Below are positions 21,961-35,560 of a stretch of 64,000 nucleotides of DNA, piece after piece (positions within the stretch are counted from its first letter, which is position 1; each line of letters starts with the position of its first letter). The position numbers were made by a program, and so were the translations under genes. Origin of the DNA: Fasciola hepatica (taxonomy: Eukaryota; Platyhelminthes; Trematoda; Plagiorchiida; Fasciolidae); NCBI GenBank assembly GCA_948099385.1, contig CANUEZ040000183.1, positions 1,860,001 through 1,924,000 on the forward strand. Reading direction: 5' to 3'. A model generated the notes under the pieces. It saw only the letters and a program-made list of their open reading frames with translations. It did not search any database and was not told the DNA's origin.

Positions 21961-24900
21961 ACAGCAACATAAGGCAGTGCGAGGTTTCTACAAGTATGTA
22001 ATGTAAGATTTGCACAACGGCAGTGGCAGCACAATAAAACTGGGCAGTGTTTGGGTGTACTAAATTGGGGATGGTGAAAGCTGTATTTATGAACCAGTTC
22101 TGAATTCAGAAAAAGGATGTTGTGGATGGGTAGCCAGACATAAAGGTGCTGATAGAAGCGTTAAAAAACAAAGCGAAAAGTGCGATGAAAACAACAAACA
22201 GTGAATCAACTGGCTGCGGACGCCAAAACATGAACAGGAAGGCGAGGCAACAGTATTGTACGATGTGTATTTTATTGTGCCAAAAAGTGGCTGCGACAGA
22301 CCCGGCGGTCGAGAACTTGCAATGCCGACCTACATAATTCAGTGTTCGGTCGATTAGTATTGAAACCAAGAGAGAGTGGGGGAGTAAAACAGCCGCCCAG
22401 ATATGTCAAGACGCGTAGTAATAGACTCGAGGGAGCACCGACTGGATGAAAGATTAGCACCAGAAGACCTAGAAGAGAGTGCTACCACAAAAAAGGGTTA
22501 AACTCAAAGCTAAATTGGGGTTAACAAAGCGCAATAGGCGATATCAGAGGAGTGCGGAGGATAGCAGTTGTGCAGGAACTTGCTACACGAAAGCGAGTCA
22601 ACCAGGTATGACAGTGCGGTTAAACTTTTTATTGCGGGTGTTTTACATAGCAATATGGATTTTCCCGTGAAGGTGGGCATGAAAGCGAGGAACTCACCAG
22701 GAATACAGCTGGGCCGTTGAAGAGCATGAACTTCAAATAGGCCCCGTAGAAAGGGAATTCAAACAAGGGTCCTTGAAGAAACAATCTACTGGAAACAGAA
22801 GAAGCTACAGATGCGACCAAGCAATCGTGCAAGGATAACGAGGAGAGGGAAAGTGGCAGTGTCTTGAAGAGGGCCGGACCAGACTCGGCAGCGGAAATTG
22901 GACGGGCTTCGGAAAGGACTTAGGCACAGGGTCATCTGAGTTCAAGTTGCAGACTAATGACAAACCTATAAATATAAGCGGTCTCTGCCAAAGCACACCC
23001 ATACGGACAATGTCACCTCGAGAGGTGATGAACATTACATCATCTAAACTCCAAGCTGAGCGATCAGAACATCAAGGCAGGAAAAGGCTTGTCTGTATAA
23101 GGGGTAAGAGAATAAAAGCCCACCTTCAGGCTAATAACATGTGGCTGGTATTTTATTCGACAATAATCTTGGCTGTCACTAGTGTCACGTAGCAAATGGT
23201 TGGGAAACTGGACGAAGAGGGGCTGGGTTGGCTTTGGTTGACGAGATGACGAGATTAGGTTGAGAAAGCAACTGCGGGGGCTGAATTCCGGTCGTTGCTT
23301 TTGGTACTTCAAAGCAGAATGAACTGAATAGTCTGGTTTGAGTAGCGTAAGTGGATTTTGAGGTGGTGTGGGATGTTGGTTGATGTCAGAATTCCACCAT
23401 TCGGTTCAGCGAGACTTTCATAGTGGATTTTAGTGCACAGTGGCCGACGATATAACGCCCCTTACATAGCTTTGGCCAGCTCAAACATAGATTCGAGCCA
23501 TAGCCATCCATTTCAATCGATCGAGTAGACAAATCCGGACGGTAATCCGGGAGTAAAACCCAGTTGGCAGACTTCTACTCAGGTAACCGGCATGAGCTGG
23601 AAGGGACCAGGTATGTGACCTTCTGGAGGGTGCTTCACCCGATGGTTAGGACGGATGTTTTAACAGAAATCAGATAATAGATTTGTCTACCGATAGCAGT
23701 GGGCAGATCAATGGAGGATTGCTGGGCGGAGAAGTAGTGATTGTTTCGTGGAGTAGCTGGATGATGCCGGGGTTTAAGGAGAGTGACTAAGGGGCCCGGA
23801 CTTAGCCAGCGTGAAAAATAATGAAGTTCGCTGGCGGTAAATGAGAAAAACGGGATGCTAAATTCTGAATGATTGAAGATCCGTCATAAAATTGCCACCT
23901 CCTGAGATTACCTTGCTCGTGTTCGAGTACAGTCTTAGCGGGCCAGCACCGTCGAATCAGAGCACAGGAGAACCTATATCTGCATTTCCCAGTACCAGAT
24001 CAATTTTCTCTTATTCTTCACCATCAGCCTCCTTGAGGTTTTCTTTCACAATCCGGTCCTAATGTCCCGGAGACTCTATTAAGTACAGGAAACCGCTTAA
24101 CCAGAAGGAATAGTAACAAATATAGTGCTATGCTTGCGAGGTACCTGGCCACCCAAGCGCAAACTATTGTTCCTCACGTATTTTGTTGCCCCGCTGCTGG
24201 CCTCTGTTCTGTTAAAGCAAACCCTACTTGTGGTTCCCATACTTGATTCCTCATAAATGTAGCCCCTTGGATCTCTTCAGTATCTGAGCTCTGACACATC
24301 AGGATACAAACCAATGACCTTAATGTGTGCCTACACAGTTGCATACCCGGTGTGCGCAAAATTGCTATCCTATAGTAATATAGCTCCATCCCATCAAATC
24401 CTACACTATTTAGCCTAGTGATTTAAAACCCAGATCAGAATACGGTAGAGGTACCAACGACCGGCCGAAATGAAACTTCAACCTTGCCTCATATATATAA
24501 ACCCAACCAGTTCATTATAAATTGGCATCCTTTATCACAGTAACTAACAGTTGGAACCTAGTCCAGACAGCAAACACTATTTATTTCAGATTCCTAATGC
24601 TTCATCGTCGACCGCTATCTCAGTCTCTACTTCGATGACCAAGGAGTAATTCTAACCCTGGAAGACAGAGACTTAACTGAGCCTAGCATAGCTACCAGGA
24701 AGGCAATCTGGTCATGAAGCACAACACACTCCCAGTCGCTGTTCAGTAGATCGATTGGCCTCTCATGGAGCACTACCTTTCCTACCGATATCACTATTGG
24801 ATCCCCTTGACTTAACGGTTCTCTCACACTCCACTACTGCACCGGCGGCTATCATTTATCAGTTTCACCTTTCATACCCTGCCACTTCCCGCCGGTTTTC

Positions 24901-26460
24901 CGATGCATCCTTCACCCCCTCCCCCAGATGACCCCTACCCATGGGATGATGGGCATTTCCAAAGCCAGCTGCCTCCTGGTTATTCTTGGATCTTACTTGG
25001 ATTAACCCGATATAACAGCTGGAAGATTTAACACAAATTTTCTATTCCTAAAATTGGTGGCGCTTCCGAATGCGAGGCCACTTTTCATCCTCATACTTGG
25101 TTCTTAATAATGACTGCGACCAATACCAAGATTCAGTAAGTCAATAGGTCTGTCAGCATCTCAGCATAATACGGCTGCAGTCTTCTCTGGCATTCGCTGC
25201 GCGACTTTATTCTTCCGCTGATCTATATCCTGCTTGACTTGATTCTTAGCTGATCCAGAATCCCCCTGTTAAGCTTTCTCATACCTTCAAGATACGGGTT
25301 GCTAATCATGGAAGTAAATTCACGTTTTGTTCATATGATTGCGCCTCTTTTATTATCCACCAACGCACCTGAGGGCACATTCATACAAGCTGTTTCATGC
25401 CTCCCTGTTTTCCAAATAACTGCTGGTACTGAACTCTGGTAGGTCCGTCAATCACTGCTTGCATGTCTTTGGTATAAAATGCATCTTTAACAATACATAT
25501 CACTGAAAGGACCAAGACAGTCAAGTTCTGGTTTGGTTGAAGCAGACCAATGGTTCAGAGCCCAATTCACCGAATAATAGGCTTCATCCTTTTAGATAGC
25601 ACCTTGGAGCCTCAAAGCAACTTGCGGCCCAAATCAATGCAGAACCAAAACCAAAGACACGATTGCTGTGCAGACTCTACGGTACTATCAGCGAGTGAAA
25701 GTATAAGTACAAACACGACCATACTTTTACCACTGAGCCTCAGTAACTATCTAGCCAAAAACGTAGTCAAAAATAGCACAAAATTCTGTGAAAGAGGGAA
25801 CAGTTGGCCAAGATGAATGAATGGTAAATATCTGCCCTGGAGTCCAAGCAAGTAGAATAAGTTCTCCACGCCTATTTAGGCCCAGGGAAAAACTTCCTGA
25901 GCTTGGCCGCCAAAAATCAGGGTAAATGAGACGAAACTTCGAGATCAGTCTACGTGAGCTGGAAGGTGGAACCGAGCCGTAATGAAACGAAATTCTCTTG
26001 TGTCCGTGTGACTTACTATCGTACTTTACGTCCGCAAGGTAATCTTAGTAAGAACTCTCAACCATGAGGAGAAAAAGTAATCGCATCAAGCGTAGAATAA
26101 TGATCGACGACAAAGCAGTGTCCGTAAGAATAAGGTTTGGGAAAGCAGCCCAAAAATTAGTCTGAAAATATATGAGGGTTAGCAGAAGAGGACTTTTTCA
26201 GTCGACATTGAGGGTACAGTTATCGCTCTGTTTCGTATTCCAAAGCTGCTTTCTTCCACCTCGAAGTCGAAATCGGTTTTTCCCGAGCAAACTGCTATGA
26301 GTTTGATCCATTCAGACTACTGCGAAGTATGCTGTTATGTAGCTGAAATCTGTGACTCATCCCCAAAGTTCCCGTTCAGCTCATTATGCTGAGTAACATT
26401 GTGCATTATTATCATGCCTCTGCTCGTGCTTCTTGAGCGCGTTTGGAAATACACCAACAC
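21961..26460. other. No recognisable gene
   Basis: About 4.5 kb with only short frames on both strands (for example 22106-22369 minus, 23064-23312 minus, 25550-25816 plus). A switch to C-rich plus-strand composition near 23.9 kb suggests a boundary between unrelated old insertions. I saw no internal repeat, RT or transposase motif, and no tRNA. Confidence 0.4.
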
Positions 26461-26464
26461 TTTC

Positions 26465-26494
26465 ATCATTATTATTGTTTTTATTATTATTATC
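26465..26494. repeat. (ATT)n-rich microsatellite
   Basis: An imperfect run of ATT triplets interrupted by GTTTTT. (ATT)n tails often mark 3' ends of flatworm CR1-like insertions, but no element was recognised upstream. Confidence 0.7.
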
Positions 26495-27097
26495 TAAGTT
26501 ACTCCATTTTGGGCGGGGAAAGGGATATTGTTTTCAGTGCTGTGTGTGTCGCGATATTTAAACAGTCTTGGGAAGAACCTCACACTGTGAGACTCCCTTT
26601 CTCCTCTTGAGTTTCCCTTCAAACCACGCTTATAGATGGCAGTGAAGTCAGTTTATTTCTAGTATCATGAAGACATCTCAGTTCATGAGGAATGGGTTTT
26701 GGAGCTTCACAATCTTTTGTCGAAGCCTGCCTATTTAGTAGGTATTTTGGCTCTAGCATGCCTGATGCCTGGCGTAAGGCTGTTTATGTAGAAGAATAAC
26801 TTGGCATAGAAAGCCTCAAAAGCTCTTTGTGGGTTGGAGGTTAAGACAAAGTCAGACCATTCAGTGCCCCTGGGGAAAGTAAACTATTGGGCCAAATTCG
26901 TCAGCCTATAATAACTTCAGTCGGGCATGAGCTGTGTACTAGGAAGGTGACCCTTGACCATTTGGAGGTCACTACCGGGAAGGTCTTCAATGAAGGAGAC
27001 ATTTAAGTCTGGGAGGCCATAAGCGGGGGTAAGTAGATGATATTGTTATGTTCTCTTGGAATGGAGACAAGCTGTGTCCATCCTGCAGCATAGGCTC

Positions 27098-28814
27098 TCA
27101 GTAGTAAATCAGACAGAAGGGGTGGGACAGCCGTTGTATTTCAACAAAGAGAGACGTTTTTGTGATCAGAAAATTGTCAATACTAAAAGCAAGTACAATT
27201 TTCCCTAAGTCAGTAATGTTTTCAATATCAAACGAGACTTTAGCAGTAGAGGGAAATTCTGACCGTAATTTTGAAACACATGGGCCCTGAGACCGCATGT
27301 GGGGTAGGAGAAGTCAAGTGGGACCGAGTGAGATTCTAGCAGCCAGGTTATCAAAAGAGAGAGAGAGAGACAAAAGTTGAAGTGGCTGCTGAGCTGGGAG
27401 ATTAGCAGATGGATCATGTAGTAGTCGTTTGGAAGGTACGGTTTGATCACCATTATGGGAAAAGTGGAGGTGAGGTGTTATTCCTGTGCGGGCGTGGGTA
27501 GGGTTACGGTTTCAAGACCCATTTTGAGCGAAAAGCTCTGGAAGTCTGGTGGAGATTAGGGCCGCAAGCGCAGGTGGGTGCGTAGCGCGGGATAAAGGAT
27601 CCGGAGATAGGAAGGCTACATCTATGTAAAACTTTGGGGAAGAACCAACGAAAAATCGGCGGTATGGTAACGGGGACTCCAGTGGGTAGGTATGGGGGCG
27701 AAAAATTCTTCAGGAACACGACCGGCGACCGCACGAGTTGTGAGAGCCGGGATGGGAAAGTGGCTTGGGCTGGAGCAGCAGATTGGGAGGGAAAGTGGTG
27801 AGGCTGAATCTGCTTTCGGGCAGAGACCATAGCAGAGCTGAGCGAGCTAAGGCAAAAATATGGTAATAGGCTCCAATTGGTGCAGAATATAGAGGTGGGG
27901 GTTCACTAAGTTGCACGTTGGAAATAAGATACTGCTACGGTGTGCAACCAGACCGCATCCATTGAGTGGTTTTCTCAGGCGTGAAATTATGCCATCCATT
28001 CTCCGGCCGGCGAATCTTTGGCGAGTTAGTTCTGCGGACTTCTTCAGTAGAATGGTCGGTCGGTACTGACCTACGTAGAGGGGTTGCTTTTGTGGCAGAC
28101 GCATCTCTCAATGGATATTTTGGTTAGGGAGCAAATGCAGGCCCTTGGGAGTTAGGGAGGTCATTTGACTGCAGGGCACGGGTTTATGGGAGGAAGGGTT
28201 GGATCTGTTGCCGCCGATAGCCACTCCCCCTCCTGCAATTTTGACGGCGGTCTTCACGGGGAAGGCGTCCTACTGGTAAGGCTTTACCAATCCTGCGTGC
28301 GTGCAGTGTAGAGTGGAGTGAGCCTAGATTTTGCACTGGTCGTAAGCTCGGTAAGGTTGGTGGAATATTTGGAAGATCTAGAAATTGCAATGGGAACTGG
28401 CTGGTGAGCCCCGCTGAATGAGGCTTAGGGATTAGGGGTAGCTGGCGTGCCACAACTCGGCTTACCTGGTGATGTGGTTGGAGATGAGGAGGCTCTTAGC
28501 ATCATAACTACTGAGATATTATTAGAAAAATCGGGGGTCGATACGGAGCTGGTCGAGTGGAAGCCGCAACTAGGGGCACTTGCGTTCAGCTGGAAGCTGA
28601 CTGAGGTCAGACGAGCTGAATTGTCAAGGTCAGTGAGGGTACAAAACGGTGGGATGATGAATGCATGAGTCTGGTTGTTCTCAGCCAGGAACCGGTTTGT
28701 GAAGCACTTGTGGGCGGCAACGGCTGCATGGTTGCCCCTTGACACGTCCCTCTGAGGAGGAGTCGTGTTGACCTTGATCATGACCAACTTATTTGCGATG
28801 TTGAGGGAAAGCAA
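27098..28814 (-). pseudogene. Weak non-LTR retrotransposon relic (ORF1/linker to RT fingers)
   Basis: Reading minus: 28425-28814 and 28184-28453 are Ser/Pro/Thr-rich frames ending in a Pro-rich tail, followed by Pro/Ser-rich frames 27504-27916. The frame 27098-27298 has PSTAKVSFDIENITDLGKIV, similar in pattern to the segment before the SPGPDGI motif that opens the RT fingers in CR1-like elements; the SPGPDG residues themselves are lost. No endonuclease or FADD box was found. This is a probable but poorly preserved relic in the same orientation as its neighbour to the left. Confidence 0.35.
27357..27371. repeat. (GA)n microsatellite
   Basis: About seven GA dinucleotides in a pure run. Confidence 0.85.
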
Positions 28815-31800
28815 GTTCTACATTTTGATAAATCCTCTAGATACTTGATCGGGTGGGGAACAGAAGAGGATAGGATATGTTTGGAGTTGTGGACTCCTGC
28901 CTTGCCTTGTGCACATGCAAGAATGGCTTTCCACGCCAGCAGCTCTTAGCAGGGTCGACGTAAATTGAGTCACTGGAGATCTGTCCGCGTGCTTGATAGT
29001 TATATCATTTTCGCTGTCTTAGAAGCGCTTGAGGGCCTAGTGGAAACAGATTCAAGAAAGCCAGTAACAGGCTTAGGATGCTGTAGTGTTTATGTTTCCG
29101 AGGGGTCTAGCACGAAGAATGCCGGGGCAAGCCCGGACAAAATGGCCCTTAGGATTGTGAGTCTCGCGGTGATGCTATTGCCGTCCTCATAGACATGTGC
29201 CTTGCACAGCCCACCCTGCTCGATCTCCACTAACGTTACAGAGCACTATTCAGGTTTTGTTAATGGTTCCTTAACTCCAATCTTCAGTCTGTATTTTTGA
29301 GTAGCAGGTATGATACAAGTACACAAAGAAATCTCAAGAACGTTTGTTACCTTCCAGGACGATTCATAGCAAACAGATGGAAAAAACCCTAGAAACCTAC
29401 AAAAAATACAGATGATAACGGAGCGCGTTTAGTAAAGGCATGGAGCAGTTATGTGAGAAGATTTTTGCTTAATTACACAGCGTAGTCAAAATCGTTTTTA
29501 GGCTTTCAACGTTTAGGTCACCACGGGTAACCTTTTTCAAGACTGATCTTACAACCCTAGCCCAGTTGTCTTCGAATTCATTTTACTAGATCCAAACTGG
29601 TCTCATTCCTTTTTATCTTGCCCCGTCATTTCGTTTCACTCACTCATTGGGGGGAGAAATAATCACTTCCAGTTTATTGGTATCCGCATTTTTGGCGTTT
29701 ATCAGCCTTTTTGTGTTCCTCCGCCTTCTAGATGCACGTAGCCTCCAGCCCCACCAAACCAGTACCAGTGTTCTACTGACCAGATGTTCTCTAACCACCA
29801 ACCGTTGATCTCAATCCGGGAGCATTCTAGACAGCGTTTCTCTACTGTTTTCCATTTGCAGAAGCCATTAGACGCGTACCTCTCCTCCGATGACCTCTGG
29901 GGCTCCGGACACGGTATCGGAGAAAAATGTGGTCTACAACTCCTGCTGACAACTCGATATCTGCACAACAGCTTATTGCTTTCCTGTTGGCCCTGCCTTT
30001 TAAGATACCTCGAGATCTGGTCGCCCACCCCTAGACCACTCGTTCTTTGTGGCTGTGGTTCCACTATTGTAACTCATGGAAGCCCCACCGGTGCGAGGTG
30101 CGGTCAGATCCACCGCTTTGGCTGGCCAGTTGCGGGCTTGGAGGCGTCCGCTAGGACGTGCGGGCTCAAATAAGTCGATGGATCGCTACTTCTGTCCCCA
30201 AAAACGGTTCCCAAGTTAGGTGTCCAGCGCCCAGTCGGCCCCACCCACAGCAACGGATATGTATGGAAAGCCCCCCCCAAAAGTTCTACAAACTTGTGAA
30301 TGCGATTGTGGTTCGCACTACTTCGCTCAGCTCGTCTCTGGGAAAAACTTTTTTACGTTGGCTTGTTCGTTTGAATCGTTTTTGATGGTCGTGCTTAGAC
30401 CGACGGACTTTTGACATTTGGCACTCTCCATTTAGTCTATTTGGCCGCGAGCTTGAAATTTGTACCTGTGCTTCTGTGATTTCCAATTTATTGCCTTGAA
30501 ACTACGGACCAACCTTGTTCTGATTTTGGGATTACTTTGAATTGGAAACCAGTCGCTCGATTTCTGATTATTGTGACTTACACCCACTGGCACCTGTCGT
30601 GGATTGAGGGTGCCCTTGAAACGCTCGTTTTGCTGCGAATATGCCATCGCGTTTGCAAATTATGGTCGATATTTTTATTTTGTTCGCTCTCTATACCGCC
30701 GGTAAAACTCATCTCCACCCATGTCCGGCAAAAATTACCACTTGCTTCACGGACTTTCCTATTAGCATATAACTGCCGATCTCCAATTCTCTAGTGCAAA
30801 AATGTCGGTTATTGAAGGACCAACTCCAGATACATTCTTCTTTACCTGCTTTCTTCGAGTTTCACTCCAAAATACTCGTCAATTTCACTTTTGAATGTAT
30901 CCATTCTCGGCGATGAACTCGTTACTTTCTCTGCTTTTGTCGATATATTAAGCCATTGATACAGTCATTTCTGCCATTTTTCCGTGCTTTATTCTCCAAA
31001 ATACGTCTCACTGTGGAATGTTTCTATACACAGTATTCCGACATCCAGCGATTTGGCGACTAACTGTTGCTGCTACCAGTTAAACTGTTCGCCAGCCTAA
31101 GGCTGTTGCACTGCAACATCCTGATCCTCCAAAGCATCATGTCCTCTCAATAATTGTACAATTCAGTGCACTTGTAATATTTTTTGGCTTTGTGTTCGTC
31201 ATGCGTACCACTGGTAGAAAAAGCACACTGATGGATGGACACTTATTTGTCACTTACTTTGCATACTGTTTTCTCAAGCCTATTACTGTAGCCACAAATA
31301 CTACGTTCGTATATCGCTCACCTCCTACTTTCACCTTCATACACCATGCAAAACCTATTATAATGCGAATAATTTGCTCAGAGCCTTCCAGTTTCACTCC
31401 GGTCAATTATGTCACCATCATTCTGGAAGTCTTACTCCAGATGCGTTGGTAATTCAGCATACAACTGAATCTCCTGGCATCCAGCCAAGGAATTTTACGA
31501 CCTCGTCCACCGACAGATTGGTCTTAATCTATACCATGTGATACATTTCTGTCCGCCGTCCGATTTTTCAATCCGAATCTCTCTCATACACAGTGATTCG
31601 TCACTGCCTACTTACATCTGCCCTGTAAAATTCTTTTCCCCAAGGATAATCTAAATAAATGTTACTTTTGTTCAATTCCATAATGGCTACACTCCTGCTT
31701 TCGCGATAGTTGTGAATATTTTTCTTCTTTTCAAGCAACTCCCCTTGGTTTCGGCTGGCTTGACCGCTGGATCCTGAGTTAAAAATTACCGGGCTCTTGA

Positions 31801-32675
31801 CGGAGTCAACCCTGAGCCTCCTTCTGTCCCTTAGCGAGTGAACATATTTGTCTACCCATCCCAATCAACTGGGCATCGCTAAAACTTGTGCCACTTAAAC
31901 TATCATTGCAAGACACCCTGGGGCTATCCGGAATAAACCAATAATATTACTGAAGTGTTTACAGTTCACATGTTCAGAGCAGAGTCTGCCCCGCAAAATG
32001 GTGCTCGTTGTGGAGCGCACAACCGCTCTTTTCTAGCTTCTCTTTTCCTCGCAAGCCCCCTCCCCCTGCAAGGCTCACCCCTGTTTCTCCGATCTCCACT
32101 GTGGTAGAATTTGCCGCCCGTCATTATTTTTACAATCACTTATTCCACACCTGCGCGGCAAAATGTACTATTCGTTTTCAGCATACGTCACCTGTCATAG
32201 CGACTCACTCCAGCTATCCCTCCCGATAACTCATAGCGATCCTATTTCCGTGCATTCTCCCATTCCCCTCCTTCGCAATACCTGTCTAAGGTGGCCTTCG
32301 TAAATTCTGAGCCGTAAAACTCACCAAACCCTCCTGGGTGCCATTTTTTCCTAGGAATAAAGTCTTTACCTCAATTCTACCGCGTTTACGATCACTTCTT
32401 GTCATTGCACTTCACCGCAACACAGTCTAACTTTTTAAAAATCACCTCTGCATTGCTCTGGTTGTCGCATTTGGTTGGCAAATATTTGAGCCAATTAGTG
32501 GTTTAGCCAGCCACCAGTGCTGTGATCTTTCAGTGCAGTAACATGTTCCCGTGAAGCACCATATCCCTTTCATCTTGGCTCACCGCGGTTCAACTCGTTT
32601 GGCAGCTTTTATCTTTGGCTGATTTCATGTGATCAGCTTATGAAGGATGAAGATAGATAATCCAATTTATCTGCT
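28815..32675. other. No recognisable gene
   Basis: Frames up to 129 codons occur (29784-30173 plus; 29702-30064 minus) without any domain signature. Since the element at 32680-35560 is on the plus strand, part of 30.5-32.6 kb may be its ORF1 and 5' region, but I could not read ORF1 motifs there. Confidence 0.35.
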
Positions 32676-32679
32676 TTGT

Positions 32680-33470
32680 CTAGGCTTTACTGTTTTCGTA
32701 CCTTTCTGGGAGCTTTAGCTGCATCATTTTTTGCCTTTCATCTACTGAGTCGAATGACACCGCAAGTGGTGTTTCTTTGTCGTCTTCTGAAGAAAATCTA
32801 TTGTTTTACTCTCATTTCTCTCGCCTGCCTGAATCCTCATTCAATGACGAACAAAAAATAAAAAGCATCCGCAGCATTGCTCAGAACTTTGACTTTGACA
32901 ATATCATCGTAAATGAGGCTTGGTCAACGGAGTACGCCTGTCAGGTTGAGCCTTTCTGGTTGGTTACCAGAAGTTCCGAAAATAAAGGCTTCGTCGTAGG
33001 GGAGGTTGCTTAATCTATGTCAAAAATGCCCCGCAAGATTTTCCAATCTCACACACAACTTTAAACGCCAGTCGGGGTTCTCCGTGGTCAACGATTTCCG
33101 CACCTAACTCCTACTTTTATATTGGATGCTTCCATCGACCACCTGATTCTGAAGCAAGGGATCTTACTAAGATTATTTACACATTCGACTATCTTTTATC
33201 ACTGCCCTGTTCCTCTTAACTCATAACTGGGGACCTCAATGCGCCGATTATTTGTTAGAATACCTCATCTGCCCCAAATAACTTAATAAACTTCATGTCG
33301 TGCATGCGCGTAGGGCGCTGGATCCAACACGTGACTGTCTCAACCAGAGGAAACATCCTTGGTCTGTTATTCACCGTTGGTTTATCCAACGTTTCGGCTA
33401 GAACATTCGGCCTCTCCCAAGGAAGTGACCATAGAATGGTGTATTGCACCTTTGCAGTTCCATAGGCTTT
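32680..33470 (+). pseudogene. CR1-like AP-endonuclease (plus-strand element)
   Basis: Motifs in order on the plus strand: FDFDNIIVNEAWSTEY (the TETWL-type metal site, Glu kept), a GG-rich block, ITGDLNAPI (33223-33249, equivalent to GDFN), VGRWIQHVT and STRGNILGLLFTVGLSNVSA, then GSDHRMVYCTF (33420-33455), the catalytic SDH Asp-His. At least one frameshift and one in-frame stop separate the parts. It is the target-nicking domain of a non-LTR element whose RT follows at 34200. The nucleotide GGTLNI-style details differ from the spacer element, so this is another family or lineage. Confidence 0.8.
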
Positions 33471-34199
33471 TTGTGAGTCCCGCCCCCGAAATTACCTCCC
33501 CCTAACTATCAATTGGGAAGATTTTTTCTGTACGCTTCGACATTTAAGCTGGAAGGACTCCTCCCGCAAAGCGACCCTCAGCTGGCTGCTGATTTACCAT
33601 GTTTAAAATTGTCCAACCTGCTGTCCGCAATTATCAAAACCGGTATCATATCAAACCCAGTTCGTAGTTCGGTCCTGACCTCGATGAAAAGCAAATATCT
33701 AAAGCTTTAGAAGGTATATCATACCAATAGCGTCTTATCATCCTTCTTGGAGCTCCAACGTCTCTCGGTAGAGGTCAGAATCAAGACTGACGACATGCTC
33801 GAAAAACAAAATGTATCGGCCTTACAAAGCCGTGATACTTCCTCAAAGATGACACGCCTACGAAGAAACAGAAATGAGCGCAAGACCAGTGGCATCTCTC
33901 TCTAATTTTAGCCAACAATGTACAAATCTCACGTGGGGCGAGAGCCGGGGAGCTCCATTCCTATTTAGCTGCCGCAATAACTACGGACCCAATCACTGTA
34001 CTCCCACGCATGGACCCTGTCACCTGGCGCATACCATCTGATTTAGAATTTACTCTCAGTAGGGTGAGCAACCGGCCGTGTCCGTAAGTCCTCAAACCGT
34101 GACCATGGTGGTGTTCCACGAACACTTGCAAGTCCTGGAGAAATTGATGTCTCGGCTTTATCATTGAGGGTTTAAAATCTACCCATCAAATTCGTTATA
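33471..34199 (+). pseudogene. Endonuclease-RT connecting region
   Basis: Includes INWEDFFCTLRHLSWKDSS directly after the endonuclease (a W-rich block typical of this junction), then degenerate sequence up to the RT fingers. Stops in all frames. Confidence 0.5.
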
Positions 34200-35560
34200 T
34201 TTCCCCCACGACGAAAGACGGCGCTGATCATCTCCATGCATAAGAAGAGAATGACGCATGACCCATCAAACTACCGCTCCATCCATCACGTTCCAATCAC
34301 TTCCAAGATGGCGGAAAGCCTTGTCAAGCAATGGATGTCTGACTTCTCGCTGCCTTCTAATAGTAGACATCACGGCTTTTTAAAGTCACGTTCATGCTTC
34401 ACTAGCCAGTAAGACTTTTTTCCAACCTTATGAAGGCTGTCGCCGACGACAATAAATCAACCTTGCTATGACAAAGGCTTTTGACAGTGTTCAGTACTCT
34501 CTATTACTATCCATACTCGAAGCTCATGGCTTTTCCGGTCTGCCTTTGTCGTGGCCAACACCACGTCTATCGACCAGCTCGCAATTGATTTCCATGGATG
34601 GATGTTTCTCACAAGCTGTTTCAATTTCCATTGGGATTATCCAAGGCAGTGCACTTGGTCCCCTGCTTGTTCTCAATTATATAAATGGTACATTTCCCGT
34701 GCTGCTCCTTGGCTCCCCATCCTTTCTGGCTGATGACATTAAGATAGTATATGAGTATCCTCGTCAGAAGCTCAACTTTGCTGAAAGACATTTCTGGTCA
34801 TCTAAAGCGGCTCGTAGACTGGCGCGTTTCTTGCAATACGAAATTCTGAATCTTCAAGACCAGATACACGGCCTTCAGATGTCAAGTAGCCCCAGGGACC
34901 CTGCTTACCCACGACCTACCCATTTCGTACAGTCCTCTTTTTCGAGACCTTGACCCTCGCTACTCTTTGTACTTTAGCTTTACCGGGTATAGTCCACTCC
35001 AGATTGCCACGACGAGAAGAACCATTTGTCTCATCTCAAGAAGCTTTCGGTGAAAAGATCGCGAACTGCTCATCTACAGGTCTCACTCCAGGCCTTTCCA
35101 TAAACGCAGCTCCATTATCTTCACCAACATGATGGAATCCGGTCGCACATCTCTGGAGTCCGTGCAGCGCCACTTCACCAACAATTAGTGAAATTTCCCT
35201 CCAGTCTTTGCTACAAGGGTCGACGTATCCTACTCCGTCTTGACCTTTTATTGCAGCATCGCATGAAGCCCAACTTATACTTCTGTTCAAGCTATACCCC
35301 CGTGTGGCCTCCTCATGCGCCGAACAGGTTTGTCTCGATCCCTGCACGAAAAATGTCCTAAGACATCGCTCACTGCAGTTCTTCATTCCTGAGTCAAAAT
35401 TAGAGTTGAGATCTAAAGTCTTCCCAATAAACTATTCAGAGTTATAAAATAAACTCCCGACAAACATTCTCGAGATTCTCTCTGCCTCTCGGTTCAGGGG
35501 CTCGCTGGTTCACTTCTTGGCTTTTCCCAGTGTGATCCTTCTTACCGGCTAGAGCGCCAT
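34200..35560 (+). pseudogene. CR1-like reverse transcriptase and C-terminal domain
   Basis: RT blocks: ALIISMHKKRMTHDPSNYRS (fingers), HHGFLKSRSCFTSQ, then MTKAFDSVQYSLLLSILEAH (from 34468), a Q-IS-DGCFSQAVSISIGI block, GSALGPLLVLNYING and SFLADDIKIVYEY with catalytic Asp pair intact. Further on, RRILLRLDLLLQHRM and PPHAPNRF followed by NKLPTNILEI (to about 35545) correspond to the conserved C-terminal domain. Frameshifts near 34450 and 34950 and several stops disable it. With the endonuclease at 32680-33470 it forms one plus-strand element. Confidence 0.8.

Noticed and set aside
24480..24500. TATA box (ATATATATAAAC) of a gene promoter
   Set aside because: No coding exon, initiator or transcript evidence nearby. 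AT-rich runs of this length are common in the window.
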